Positions 50,513 through 62,739 of a stretch of 64,000 bases of DNA are shown here, in pieces; within the stretch, counting starts at the first letter, position 1; each line of letters starts with the position of its first letter. Both the position numbers and the translations under genes were made by a program. The DNA lies in the NCBI GenBank assembly GCA_019722365.1, contig JADFUC010000949.1, positions 396,198 through 460,197 of the forward strand, given 5' to 3'. Source of the stretch: Lithospermum erythrorhizon (taxonomy: Eukaryota; Streptophyta; Magnoliopsida; Boraginales; Boraginaceae). The notes below the pieces were generated by a model. The model saw only the letters and a program-made list of their open reading frames with translations, was not told the origin of the DNA and did no database searches.

Positions 50513-50970
50513 GTCAATTAATTGGCACAAATATTGCACATTCATCTCTAAACATAACAATTATTTCACCATTTGTTCATGTTTTTAACATCCAAATATT
50601 GATGATTGTACACCATTTGTCACTTTTGGAAATCATAGTACAATATTTGTGTCATCACTTTTAATTTGGGAGCATAATTTCCAACAATAATATAACTATC
50701 TGAAATTAAACTACAACTTGATCACACTATTTGAGAACAAATTAATAATACTTAACTCCTTCAAGTACCTAATCATATTTTCAAAAACATTAAAATAAAA
50801 AATCCTATTGACATAATAAAATTTATTAAAATGCATGAAAAAATGAAAATATTAACTGGAAATACTAATGTACGTATAACATGAATGAATGTAGAAGTAA
50901 AAATTGTTGAGATCGTGAGTCCAAGAGTTTACATGTGATTGTTCCCTTTCAGTGATTGTAAGGGATCCTC

Positions 50971-52280
50971 AGTGCATTTATTTTCGCGGAATTGGAATTC
51001 ATTTCAATTCCATGCAATTCTATGTAATTCCAATTTCCAATTTCGATGTTTGACAAAACGATACAATTCAATAGCATAACAATTCAATTTCAATTCCTGT
51101 GTTTCGATATCTTTAGAATTCGTTTGGAATTCATTTCTATCTCATTCTTTATTTATGTTGAGCATTATAATGTCGGGCGATTTCGACATGGACTATTTCC
51201 GACCATTACGATCTTGTACCATATTTTAAGTTGGTTTTGCTTCCGGACAATATTTTCGATCCGTTTCTACATAAAATCAAAATTTCGCTCCTTAGAAAAA
51301 ATTATGATTCCGGAATGAATCGGATCGAAAATATGGTTCAGTGGTGAACGGGTCTAAAATAAGGTTCTTTATCGAAATGGACCGAAAATATTATCTCGGA
51401 TCGAAACGGGTTGAAAATATAGTTTCGGTGCTTGAGGCCTAAATATGGTCATTGGTCGAAAATATCATGGTATTGGATAAAAAACCACGACCGAAAGCTG
51501 GTTTCCGTTGGCAGCAGTAGGAAAATGGTTATGGGGTGAAATGGGCCGAAAATATAGTCTCGGATCGAAATATGATTCTGGATTGAAAGCTTAGGTAAAA
51601 TAAGTTCGTAGATGAAATAGGGTAAAATATGGTAACGGGTTAGAAATATAGCCTCGATTCGAAAATATGGTCTCAGACGGGCCTAAAATATTGTCATGGG
51701 TCGAAATGGGCTCAAAATCATTCGTTGAGGCCGAAATGGGGCGAAAAAATATTGGTTCCGGGGGCAAAAGGACCAAAAGTAGCAATTAAATTCGAAAACG
51801 GGCGAAAGCCACAATCTCGGTCGAAACGGACCGAAAATATGGTTCTTTATCGAAATGGGCGAAAATAGGGGATTAGGTCATGGTACAAATATGATGCTCC
51901 CGGGTCAAACGGACCTAAACTATTGTCTCGCTCGGATCGAAACGGGTTGAAAAGATGGCCTTGAGTCGAAAATATGGTATGGTCTTGGATCGAAACGGGC
52001 CGATAATATGGTCACTTGGTCGAAACTAGCCGAAAATATATTTATGGTCGAAACGGGGCGGAAATATGTTAAGAGGCAAAACGGACAAAAATTATGAAGT
52101 TGTCATGGAATTGGAATAAAGTTCTTTTGTTTTTGCATGGAATTGATGGTAATGTATTTTGAGAGACTTCGAATTCAAAAAAAAATTAATTTCAATTCCG
52201 CATATTATCAAACGCTAAAATTTTATTTGATTTGGAATGAAATTCGAATTCAATTTCAATTCTGCGAAAACAAACGCAGT
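50971..52280. mobile_element. Fold-back transposon with terminal inverted repeats and minisatellite arms
   Basis: Terminal inverted repeats: left GTGCATTTATTTTCGCGGAA, and right, as reverse complement, CTGCGTTTGTTTTCGCAGAA. AATTGGAATTC-type words follow both. Inside, a short left arm (51170-51290) and a long right arm (51330-52090) consist of a degenerate unit of about 29 bases, CGAAACGGGCCGAAAATATG followed by GTCT-CGGAT, in opposite orientations about a turn at 51291-51312. There is no coding frame. It is a non-autonomous element able to fold into a large hairpin; the superfamily is not decided and no clear target duplication was found. Confidence 0.72.
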
Positions 52281-52735
52281 ATTAATCGTTACGAAGTATT
52301 ATTATTGTTAAGAAGATATTTTTATCTCTTTGCTTTTAGAAACAAACTATTATTGAACTTTTGAGCCTTCATAAATCAAAGAGTAATAAATTGCGTATAT
52401 TATGTGCATTGTAAAAAATATTATTGCATGCATGCATGCGAAGGCTCGTGCAATATTAATGAAATAATATGCTAACAATACTAACATTAAATGTTATAAT
52501 CGCATGGGACGGCTCATGCGATACTAATGGAAAAATATACTTACATTAAATGCGTATATTCTCAAATGATGACAGGATATTATAGAGTTAATGTGGCTAC
52601 TGCATGCCTACTAATCTTCTTCCCGATAAATATTGGGAATTCTTACTAGATTCTATAACACCCTGAAGCAAACAAAAGAACATACTAATTCTCCCAAATA
52701 TCATCCATGGAGAGCCAACTCAACCTTATTAATCA

Positions 52736-52923
52736 ACAATTTTTGTGAAATGACTTCTTGTACGAAATCCAAACCCTAATCATTTTGGAAAAACATAATT
52801 TCGACCTTGACTCTGCCGTCTCCACCTTCCTCAAAACCACCACCACCGACCACCATCCCACCACCAATATCGCCGATGTTGACCATGCCACTAACGATTC
52901 TATTTCCATCAAATATTGGTCCA
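52736..52923 (+). pseudogene. UBA-like domain relic (p47/PUX N-terminus type)
   Basis: INNFCEMTSCTKSK in one frame is followed after a frame change by LEKHNFDLDSAVSTFLK, then an Asp/Thr-rich tail and TGA at 52927-52929. FCEMT...LE.HNFDLDSAVSTFL is the UBA-like domain opening plant UBX-domain (PUX) and p47-type Cdc48 adaptors. The frameshift in the middle suggests a relic, unless an intron or sequencing error explains it. A GGTGAGT donor at 52952 follows, so it may have become the first exon of the gene ending at 53779. Confidence 0.5.
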
Positions 52924-53249
52924 CGTGAAGATTTGGGAGAGAATAGAAGTAATGGTGAGTACAATAAAAACTCTATAAATTAATCATAGAACTCTATGAA
53001 ATTAGACCTATATTTCATATAAAATTTATTAGAGTAATGGACGAGTTTGGTTCAATTATTATTAGGCCACCCATCTAGGTATTTTGGAGTCTACTATAGG
53101 TTTATTGTGTCTATAAATAAGAGACAACATTGTATTTCATATTGAAACAATTATATTTATTAAAATATTATCTTTATATTACTCTATCATTCTCAACAAA
53201 ATTATTTAATTAATCATTTTAACTAAACTAAATACTATTTTCCTTGCAG

Positions 53250-53779
53250 TTTTGAAATTATCAGCTGATCAGCTTAAGGAATTCAAAAACTTGGAAGACC
53301 GGCTACAAACTTTGAAGGGGGCCCAAAGAGAGGTATTTGGAGGAGTAGAATCTGGTTCTACTCCCTTAGCTTTCCTTATGCTTGTTGCTTGTGCCCTAGC
53401 CAGAAGTATAGCTAAAATGATGTATGAACATCTTGGGACAAAATGGCTATATGCATTACTTATAGCTATTTTGGTATTTTATTTTAACATAATTGGTCGT
53501 ACTTCAATGATGAGGTTCAATAGGCTTTATTATAATTCATTAGGATTAGAACGTTCAATCGAGTTCGCACGTTTAAACATGGAAGACTTTTTATACAAAG
53601 TTAGATCGAACATTCAAGAAAATGGCGTTGCAATAAGTATGAAACATGTACGGAGCCTTTCTCATGAGACTTCTAGTCCAAAGAGTCAGTTAGATGTTCA
53701 CTTCATATTAAATATAAGTACTGTGGTGGCAGCCATAGCCTCGGTTGTCGCTCTTACTATAGTTACATTGAGTGATTAG
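53250..53779 (+). CDS. Membrane protein of unknown family (3' exon)
   Basis: An open frame follows an AG acceptor at 53248-53249 (TTTTCCTTGCAG), so the true start must be in an upstream exon; the first codons shown are LKLSADQLKEF, not Met. About 175 residues, TAG at 53777-53779. An N-terminal amphipathic, probably coiled stretch (LKEFKNLEDRLQTLKG) precedes two neighbouring membrane segments (AFLMLVACALARSIA; WLYALLIAILVFYFNIIG). A basic loop (RFNRLYYNSLGLERS) comes next, and a C-terminal segment (FILNISTVVAAIASVVALTI) lies at the end. No stop or frameshift interrupts it, in contrast to its repeat-rich neighbourhood, which suggests selection or recent origin. A nearby donor at 52952 would give an intron of about 300 bases. 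Confidence 0.5.
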
Positions 53780-54730
53780 TTTAGATGATTGTAACATTAT
53801 TGACAAATGTAGTGATATTAGATATTTGTAAATGATATTGCATAGGTATTGATTGTTACTTTAGTTTAGATGATTGTAAGATTGACAAATGTATTGATAT
53901 TAGATACTCCGTATTATTTTGATTCTTGAAGCCTCTATATATAGAAATGTCATTAGTAAAGTTTGATTGTGAATGAAATTATATTTAATCTTTACTCTAA
54001 TTTATATTAGTAATATATTATTTGTGTTTTGTAATCGCGGTCATACCCAGAAACATTATACAGCAAAAGCGATAAGTGTTATGGGGTGCAAGAAATGAGT
54101 ATTTTGCCCTGTTGTAAGAGATGTAGTAGTTCACAATTATCTTTCGGGGTAAAATAGTGCATTTTAGTCTTCCAAAAATACAATTTGGTGTGTGTATATT
54201 GGATCCCCCAGTCATAGGTAGGCGTATATTCGGTGGTAGCCGGCCGGGCAGGTCGAGGCGCATCTGCCGTTTGAAATATTTGCACAAAAAATAAATATGA
54301 TAATGATGATTTGAGCATTAGGCACTGTATTGATGGAAGAATAAAGGGCAGAGCCGTTGAGCCAGTGACTAATTTGTTAATATGTGTATAATAAATGAGA
54401 TTATCTAGTTTCTAATAATATATAAATAAAAGCGTAAGACTGATAATATATTATCCCCATTGAATATCTGGCAATTTTAATTAAAACTATTTCAACGTAT
54501 TAATAGATAACTTAGAATTTGAGTATTATTTAATATATTATCTTTATTTGATATATTATCGCGAAATAATTAGAAATGATTATTCCAAATTATGAAGAAA
54601 TATTCGCTGATAATTGTATTAAATGAAATATTCAATATTAATATAATGAAATAGTATGAATCAGTGATTTAGTTTCGAATAATATAAAACATAAATAAGC
54701 AAAATAATATGCATTACAAAATATAAGTTA
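53780..54730. other. AT-rich downstream DNA
   Basis: Holds the 3' UTR of the membrane-protein exon, with a short duplicated stretch (TTTAGTTTAGATGATTGTAA at about 53860 echoes TTAGTTTAGATGATTGTAAC at about 53776, each followed by TGACAAATGTA). The stretch at 54144-54200 resembles one at 19360-19420 (GGGTAAAATAGT, a gap, then CAAT-TTGGTGTGTG), a minor dispersed repeat. Confidence 0.4.
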
Positions 54731-55600
54731 TTTAATATTATGGTATATTATTCTTAGAAATAAAGTAATAAAGATTATCAAATAATACTAAACTTATTAT
54801 TCTATCAAATATATTAAAAGCTTAATACCAAATCTAAATATTTAGTATTATGATATATTATTCTATCAAATAAAGTAATAGATTCTATCAAATAATATAC
54901 TGAAACTTGTATTCATCATTGTTAAATAATACCAAATCTAAGTCATTTAGTATTATGATATATTATTCTATCAAATAAAGTAGTAAAACTCACTTCATTT
55001 TATGTCATAGATATTAAGTTAAAGTACTCTTAACATTTATTTATAACTCAATTTAATACTAAGTATTCTTAACAATTGAATAGTGTATTGAAAGCGATTT
55101 TGTTTCCATTCAAATGGTGCCACGTTTATCGTAATTTTGAGAATTGTGTGTTAAGCGGTCTGCACGTTTAATTAGTATTCACTACGTTTAATTAGCGGTC
55201 TGGCGTTTAATTAAGATGATGCCGTTTGAAATTATTAGGTGTTATTGAAGGATAATATCAAATGGTAAAAAGTATATTAAATATTACCATATCTAAGTTA
55301 ACTATTAATACGTTTGAAATGATTTTAATTAGAAATATGTTTTATTGTTTAAAGGATAATATATTATTGAATGTATGCTTTTTATTCATATATATATTAT
55401 TTGAAAGTTAATAATTTGATTTATTATTATCTTAGCGGTATTAAAAGCTATTTGAGCAATTTGATCGATTTTTCCTTCAAATTAATAACTTAGAGTTTGG
55501 TATTATTTGATAGAATAATATATCATAATCTCTTAATAACTTAGATTTGGTTAAATAATATATTGTTAAAGGATTTTAGGATTAAATAATATATTATTTT
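54731..55600. repeat. AT-rich tandem and inverted repeat field
   Basis: TTTAGTATTATGATATATTA-type units followed by TTCTATCAAATAAAGTA recur at 54731, 54841 and 54946, so about three units of 105-110 bases. The reverse complement (TTTGATAGAATAATATATCA) appears at about 55507. This makes the field a partly palindromic AT-rich structure. A second direct duplication links 55370-55430 and 55610-55670 (TATTTGAAAGT followed by TTGATTT or TTGATATTG). Confidence 0.7.
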
Positions 55601-55919
55601 TATAAATATATATTATTGAATATTATGCTTTTATTATACGTATCTTATTTGAAAGTAAAGAACTTGATATTGTTTATCTGTATTCACCAAGAATCATTGA
55701 CTTTGAGTACGATGGTTCATGAAAGCTTTATCTTTATGTGGGTTAAAGGTTCGAATCCCTTACTCTACCATTTATTTTTGAATGTAATATGTCTTCGAAA
55801 TTTTAGATAAAAGTAACCAATGGTAGTCAATGTCAGCATTAAGTGTGGTTGTTGATAGCGATGCGTTAAAACACGCTTTTAAAAGTGGTACTCGAACCGA
55901 ATATTGGCCATGTAACCTA

Positions 55920-56050
55920 TTAATGGGCGGCACGGCCGATTCGTTAAAAGGCGCTGGGCCCATCAAACTTTACCCGGGCCGGCCCGGTGCGATCGTGGGG
56001 GCCGAGCCGGCCCAGTTCGTTAGCCACGTTTGATCATAGGGGGCCGAAAC
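55920..56050. mobile_element. GC-rich island of GGCCCGG/CCGGCC words, likely TE subterminal region
   Basis: GGGCCGGCCCGGTGCG and GGGGCCGAGCCGGCCCAG within AT-rich DNA. Such GGCCC-rich runs are common near the ends of plant hAT-type elements. The 67-codon frame across it (55830-56033) has low-complexity composition and no motif. No inverted termini were found. Confidence 0.4.
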
Positions 56051-56314
56051 AAAAAGAAGCAAAAAATTAAGTATGTTTTACTTACAAATGGGAGTTCAAA
56101 TCAGGCATTTTACTTTACTGTTGGACCATAAACGAGTCCAGCTATAAGAACGCCGATAAATAACCAGTACTACGTTTTCTTTTTGATCCAAAATTTTTTA
56201 ACCCAAGAGCGCAAACCATTAGTCAATTATAATTTGAAAACGTTTCTTCTCGATTCAATTTTTTAGCCCACTGAGTATCCTACCAACGTTTCTTCGTTTT
56301 TTCAGAAGTCACAA

Positions 56315-56985
56315 GAAACCATGATCTTGTCTGTACAAGTTTACAACAACAGGTACTTTAGTAGTAATAACATATAATTATGTAATTGATAATTTTATTA
56401 TTACCAACCAATTATATTGTTGGTCTCTTTAGGGTAATCATTGATCAATAATTTAGTCTAAAAATCTCACCGAAATAATTAAATATGTGTATAATAAATT
56501 CTTGATTGAGCGCACGAGGCAGCGACTTCGTGTACAATGATTGAAGATCAATAAGTTTATGTTATTGCACCAGGCGACCATAGTTGCCACATAATTAGTT
56601 TAAATGAAAACCAAGAATATTATTAGTACAATTGAAACATAGTGCTAGTCATGATAATTAACAAATGTTATAGTTTAGCTTATTCAAATTCCCTGAGAAT
56701 ATTAGATACAGAAAATATGGAACTATGAATGGAAAAACAAATTAATTTACTGGTCATTAATATATTTCATCACCAGGACCACCTTATGAAACACTGATAT
56801 ATATTTGTAAGTCTTTAACAATTGTTTCAATACTAATGTCATAAATTTCTGCATCTTTGACATAGTTTTAATTAAGATTAATGAACATTCTCCCTTAATT
56901 ATTATTTTTTTCTCATTTTGATTCGAATCTGAAAAGACAAAATAATACTAATACTCCGTAATAATTTATAACAATATGGTTGAAC
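56315..56985. repeat. Segmental duplicate, copy B (partner at 24.8-25.4 kb)
   Basis: Direct-orientation partner of 24820-25400, about 31.5 kb away. It has about 60 extra bases near 56395-56450 and another insertion near 56650-56720 relative to copy A. The shared blocks keep the same order. Confidence 0.85.
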
Positions 56986-57833
56986 AGAGCTCCTCGGCGA
57001 CGATGCAGAGACACATCCCAGCATCCAGGCGCCATTTCCGGTGGTAAATAATTATAGTCTTGAAATGTCAGCGCACCTCGCATAACAAATGCGATTATTG
57101 GGTTCGAGCTGTAAGGAGCGAATGTTGTATTGAAGTGGTTAAAAAGAAAAACTTCCCAGTCATAGAATCAATTGAGCCATATCGCTTGATTAAGCTGTTA
57201 GTGATATCGCGGGCGTAAGCCAGGACAGGAATCCGATTACGATGCGGATTCCAAATATTTTTTTGAAAGACGTCGTTTTATTGAGTTTTTTTTAAACTAT
57301 GGCCAAAATAACATCATTTTTAAGGTTATTAAGATTTTTAATAAATAAAATATATTAAGGTTATTTTTTTTAACATGGCCAAAGTGGCGTCATTTTTTTT
57401 GACAATTTATCGACCAACGAATTATATAGTTTCGATTAATTGGTACATATTTTCAAATATACTTTTTTGACTACTTTTTATTTTTTCTTAATATATATAC
57501 AAATGACTAGAAAGACAAGTAAAAAGAAACGGAGGGAGAACTATTTTTTAGACGATTTATAGCGATTTGAAGCCGGCGTTTTGTAATTTCCAAATAAAAA
57601 AATTAAAACTAAATTTTTTAATAGGCGAAAAATAAAAGCCCAAAAATCAACTAGGTGGGCGATAAGCACATAAAAGACATGGAGAAAGAAAATATTGCCA
57701 CGCGTTAAAAGCGAAGGAAAAAACGTTAATAAAAGCCATAAAGAAGAAAAAAAAAGTTGTCGCCTGAAACCCGAGAGAAAACGGGCCTTTTAAAAATATC
57801 ATGCTACAAACCAAATGAGCTGGGCGGCCTTGT
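56986..57833. other. Unassigned DNA between repeats
   Basis: Mixed composition, with short GC-richer patches at 57000-57240 and then poly-A/T-rich DNA. No frame, inverted repeat or known edge is recognisable. Confidence 0.3.
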
Positions 57834-58520
57834 AATGTAATAACCGTTCCGTACTAATATTCTTTGTAATTGTATCACCCCAGTTGCCGGTGGAGTATTT
57901 AGAGGAGAAATCAAAATTTGAAGATGAATAGTCGAAAATACAACGAATCGATTAGGTTGGTAGTATATTTAGGGGTATGTAAAATTTTAAAGTTGTAATT
58001 GAATGGTAATGATATTATTTTGGGTGGTAATATAATTTGTGTATAAATGTTAATGTTTGAAAATTGATTGTCCAGTTAAGTTAAAACGAGAAGTATCGAT
58101 TGAATTAAACGATCGGGTTTCACACAACTTAAATGAGCCAACCCATTTAAGCCCATTAATCAACTTGGCCCAAAAGAGAGCTCATTTTCTTCTCCAGTGG
58201 CTTTGTCGGCGTGAAAGAGGCTCCCCCCACTGATTTTTAACAACGATTCTGCTTGTCTTTGCGAGATTTGAATGTCAAATTTACGGGGAGTTTCTCCTCT
58301 CATCGTCCTCATTTGTTTCAAGGTAAAAAGGTTCGATCTTGTTAAGTATTTGTGAGATCTCGGAGTTGACTTTTGTTGACTTTTTGTAATTTGAATTTTA
58401 TTGTGATTGATTCTTGGGTTCTAAATTAGTTATTAAGTTTGAAATATCGTGTTTGATATATTGGAAGCAGATTATAATCTAGAGTTGATAATGATCGATA
58501 TTTGATGTGGTGTTCAAACA
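57834..58520 (+). mobile_element. Partial LTR of the LARD-like family (third copy)
   Basis: TGTAATAACCGTTCCGTACT is close to the start region of the 34.3-kb LTR. CGAATCGATTAGGTTGGTAG, TTAAAGTTGTAATTGAATGG and GAGTTGACTTTTGTTGACTT follow in the same order as in the two LTRs above. Similarity fades after about 58.5 kb, so this is a truncated or solo copy, clearly more diverged than the pair at 28-37 kb. Confidence 0.65.
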
Positions 58521-59590
58521 TCGACACATAATACTCCTTCCGTCTTAATTTATTTGATTATTTAGAAGAAAAGTGTTTTATTAAGAAAATCATTAATTAT
58601 ACAATTTTCAAAGAGAGAGAATTATTATAATTCCATTATATTTTAGTTTTAGTTAATATTGTGATCGTGCGAGGGCTATAGTTAAAGCTAAGCACCAACT
58701 ATTTTGTCCGAAACCCGAATCTTGCATTGGACCAACCATTGTGATCAATTCTACCAAATCTAGGTTTTATTCATTCTTGCATGTGATCAAACAAGAAAAT
58801 TATTGGATGATCGTTTTATTGATATTGATGAGTCTTTTTTTCTCGAGATCTTCCGTGTAGGGAACTAATAGAGAATACAGAACTATACAACAATACTTTG
58901 CAAAAGAACAATACAATACTCATACGAAAATACACGAAATGATTACAACAAAATATAAACCGAGATGGAGTTACGTTCAACGCTTTCCTTAAACGTAATC
59001 GACCTCTTCCCTTGGTGCTAAAAACCTTGAGCGTCACGCTTCCATGATAAAACCGCTCGCGTCGGCTTAATGACAAATGAAGGCCGCCTCAGGCCATGAG
59101 CTATAAAATAAAAAAGAAAAAGTATGGGAGCACTTTCTGGATGTTTTGTGTCTCGTGGTAGCTGCGATGCGGATGGAGGATGATTAAGTAATAGTTGGAA
59201 TAAAATGTTTTTTGGCATGAGTTGTTTCAACACCCATATTAAGCGATATGTAGCGCCAAGTGCACTTAACTCGATTGATTGTCGATATGTAAAAACTTCT
59301 TTCAATTTTCAAATGCAAAAGGAGCTTAGGAGAAAAAGGTGGCTCATGTGACCCCCGCTTTTTTCGGAGCTGCGACCGATGGCCGGTAGCTGTAGCTGGA
59401 TCATAATTTCGAGCTCATTTTCACGGTTACCCCCATGCCTTCGGCGTAATAGTAGTCAATCAATTTACTAACTCTGGAATTGTACTTTTAAAGTGAACTT
59501 TGCTCTCTCTATGTGGAGGGTTTAAGTCAGAATTTTCAAACTTTCATTTCCATTACAAGTTTCTGTGACCACATGGAGCATATGTGAAAT
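58521..59590. other. Mixed repeat DNA, nothing defined
   Basis: An ATACTCCTTCCGTC end at 58531 resembles a MITE terminus without a partner. Minus-strand frames at 58816-59305 have no recognisable motif. Confidence 0.3.
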
Positions 59591-62500
59591 TTTGCCAAAT
59601 TTTTGGATTAAGCAATCCTACCGACATCGGCGTCTCCAGCGTGAATCAGAATTTGTATTCAGCTTAATCTCCGTAAATCGTATCCCCCACTGAATACAAA
59701 TTTAAAAAGATTTTGACTCGATAATCGGTGATATGACCTTTGACAGATTCTGCCGGATAGGTAGGTGTGATGGCCTTGGAACCTTCCCTTGTGTACATAT
59801 GTTTACATTCACCAGTATAGTAGGCAGATGTCTTGGAACTATCTGCCTACAGCGACAAATGATGACATACTTAGCATAGGTCTTATTGATTCTCCTTGTG
59901 TGTCAGGTTAGGCCTTGGGCCATGCACCTCAGGGCATTTCTCTGCCCAAAAAGGCCCACTACTTTAGCTAGCATGGTGACTCCTCATATTAACTGAGTAA
60001 TCAGCGCTACTCTTTGGGTATCTGGAGAGTCATTAAGCTGGCTCCTTGCCCATCCGTCATGTTTTCCATGGAAATCCCAACGATGATCTAATGTCTCAAA
60101 TAGACTTGATTGTCCACCCCAGGAACACAGATCTTGGGATCTCCGATCAGCCTAAGGTAAGAGGTTACAGTAAAAGCTCATTCATTTTCTCGAGGCTTTC
60201 TGAATGGTCTCGCTACTTCTTTTCTTAACCCCTTGATGGGATCTTGATATTTATCCTTTGATCTTACATGCAGATGCCTCAGGTTGAGTAAGCATCTAAT
60301 GGTACTATGCTAAGTAGATAATCTCGACTTACCATTATAGTGATTCTGAACTTCCATAGATAACCATTGACCTTTATCTGCTGTGTCTAAGGCAGCTAGA
60401 CTCGAGACTCCTCGATGGATACGGAAATTAGCGTTGTTTGAGGGCAATCCCTTGTCACAGTGCTGGCATCAAAGTGAATATATCCCTTTGGTAGCCATTG
60501 AATCATTAGTATTTGGGATCCAATTTGCATCCGTGCAAAATGCAGGTCTGGCTTTATGATTCAAGCCTTAAAAGTACTTTCGCACCGCTAGCTTGATGAT
60601 CATTTTCGAATTAATCGTGTCATACTCAGGTTGCTTACTAGTAAGCTATATGGGGTCACCAAAGTACCGAAGCTCATCAGTGCATGAGACTCCCAATAAC
60701 TTGGGGTACTCAGAGATTAGAACCTGCTCTCCTTTATTTCATTAAGTATCGATGTTCATCAACGGAGTTTACATGTCTCCCAAATAGGGCTGGCAAATTC
60801 TCAAGAATCTTATCCGTAGTGTAGCCGGGTTAACAACAGACCGTTAGGAGTTCATACAATCGGACTCCCGAATTTGCTCTGGCATCCCGTCTTAACCCGT
60901 GTCAAATTTGGAGTTCAGCATGTCTTTGGTGGATTTGAATAAATTCGTTTGATTACTGCGAAGAATGGCGTGTAGTCAGCGTGATGGAGAAATACATGGA
61001 TATGTAGTATCAATACAAATCATAATTCGAGGGATCTTAAAATTGCATACTACATTTATTAAATAAAACACTATATTTACAATATATGAATAAGCATTAA
61101 CTTACATTCTGTGAGGTAAATTCACTAAAGTTCACGTGCTTCAAATTCTAGCGTGAATTTGACTTCACTAAACTCCTTTGTTATAATATCAATCGTATGA
61201 TATCTTTATTTGATGTACCCAGGAGGTTGAATCGAGAACTAATTTATGCAGTAAAACGAGGATGAACAAAACAGGAAAAACCCGAAATTCTTGGGATAAT
61301 TTCGGCTTGAGGGGAGGCGGCTACTTTAGAGTTTTAGTAAAATTTTATAAAAACTTATGATGAAAACGCAAGTTTCTTATATAGAGCTAGTTAAAACAAG
61401 CCCGATAAGCAACCACACGTTAAATAGCTTGACTTCGTTAGCTTTTATTAGTTCGTTAAGGCCATTTGACCCAGTTTGGCCAATAAGGTTGAGCCCAATT
61501 AATTAAGCTAATTAAATAGTAATGAGTCGATATCAATAATAATCTTTGAGTTATCGATAAATACTAAAATTACTCGAATCAATTAAATAACTATTTGAGT
61601 GATTGTTTATTGATAGATATGCAGCCAAAATGTAGAGACGCCGCAGCAATTGAAATACATTTCTCAAGAATTATAGATTCTCTAAGCTTTCATACATGAA
61701 AATATAACTCAGCGTCCTTTATGTGTGTGAGCTAGGCTCGAGATAATAGTAAGTTGTATAATAATAATAATTGACGATTACTATTATTATAACGATTAAT
61801 AGTGAATCATGATCATTTCATAACCGCAAATTATCATGAGAACCAGCATTGTATCTGATACTAAGTTGAACACTAAGTTCGATATGCATTTAACCAATGG
61901 TAAATGAATTGATACAGGTATGCTTAGCGGGCATAATAAATGGAATCAATTCATTGATTTCCCAACGCTCCAACACTTTGAGATGGTCTCTTGCGATTCC
62001 TTTATCCACGATGCAGTAAGTAAATTTAACATAAGAAGTGTGTGTGACTTCAACTTTTTCAGTATGGCGAATAAGCATTTATGGCGTCCCATAAAGCTGT
62101 CAGTACCAAACGTGAGAGGCACAGAATCTTCCTTGCTCAAGGGCTGACAAATCCTCGATATATCAGCATCATGTACTTCTTATTTCAGCTGTGTGACAAT
62201 ATCTTGTTATAATCAGCTTAGCGGAGCGTTTGGTCGTAGTCAAAATCTGAGCTTGTATAACACCACAGACAGATTATATCGTAGGTCTAGAATTGGCCAG
62301 ACCTAAAATTCTAAACAAATGTCATAGGGCAGATATACGTATCTTACATGAATTCGTTTCGTCGTACGAACTCCCTGATCATTGAGCCGGCATTTACGGT
62401 ATTGATCTAGTCTGCGGGCTAACGTGATCAATCTTGATCACTAATCAAAACACCATGTTAGTCATATGATCTTTGTCGCCTGACTTCTTCGACCATCGAC

Positions 62501-62720
62501 CCGAGCACTTTTTGGTATCTAGCATGTTTAGGCTTGAGGTGTAGTGCGGATTCGTATTTACCTCTCACAGAAAACATAGACTAACCTAGGGATTTAACCT
62601 TTCACTCATCGAGGATACACTACATGTATATTATATGTAAGAATTTAAACATATAGACACTTAGCAAACAAATATATTCAAATATAAGAAGCGGTAATAA
62701 ATTCAAATATTTGTTCACAT
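59591..62720. mobile_element. Probable non-coding part and LTR zone of LTR retrotransposon(s)
   Basis: GC-moderate sequence unlike the surrounding AT-rich DNA. It lies downstream (in minus orientation) of the copia coding region that starts at about 62.74 kb, as a 3' end with LTR would. Stretches such as CAGGGCATTTCTCTGCCCAA look like plant copia leader or LTR DNA. I could not find a repeated LTR pair because the other end is beyond 64 kb, so boundaries and the number of elements are unknown. Confidence 0.4.
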
Positions 62721-62739
62721 ATACTGACCAGATACATCT

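Noticed and set aside
55690..55775. tRNA-like stretch (GGTTCGAATCCC followed by TTACTCTACCA)
   Set aside because: The T-arm/B-box and a possible 3' acceptor strand are present, but the 5' acceptor strand, D-arm and anticodon arm do not form by eye. At best it is a tRNA fragment or SINE-like trace.
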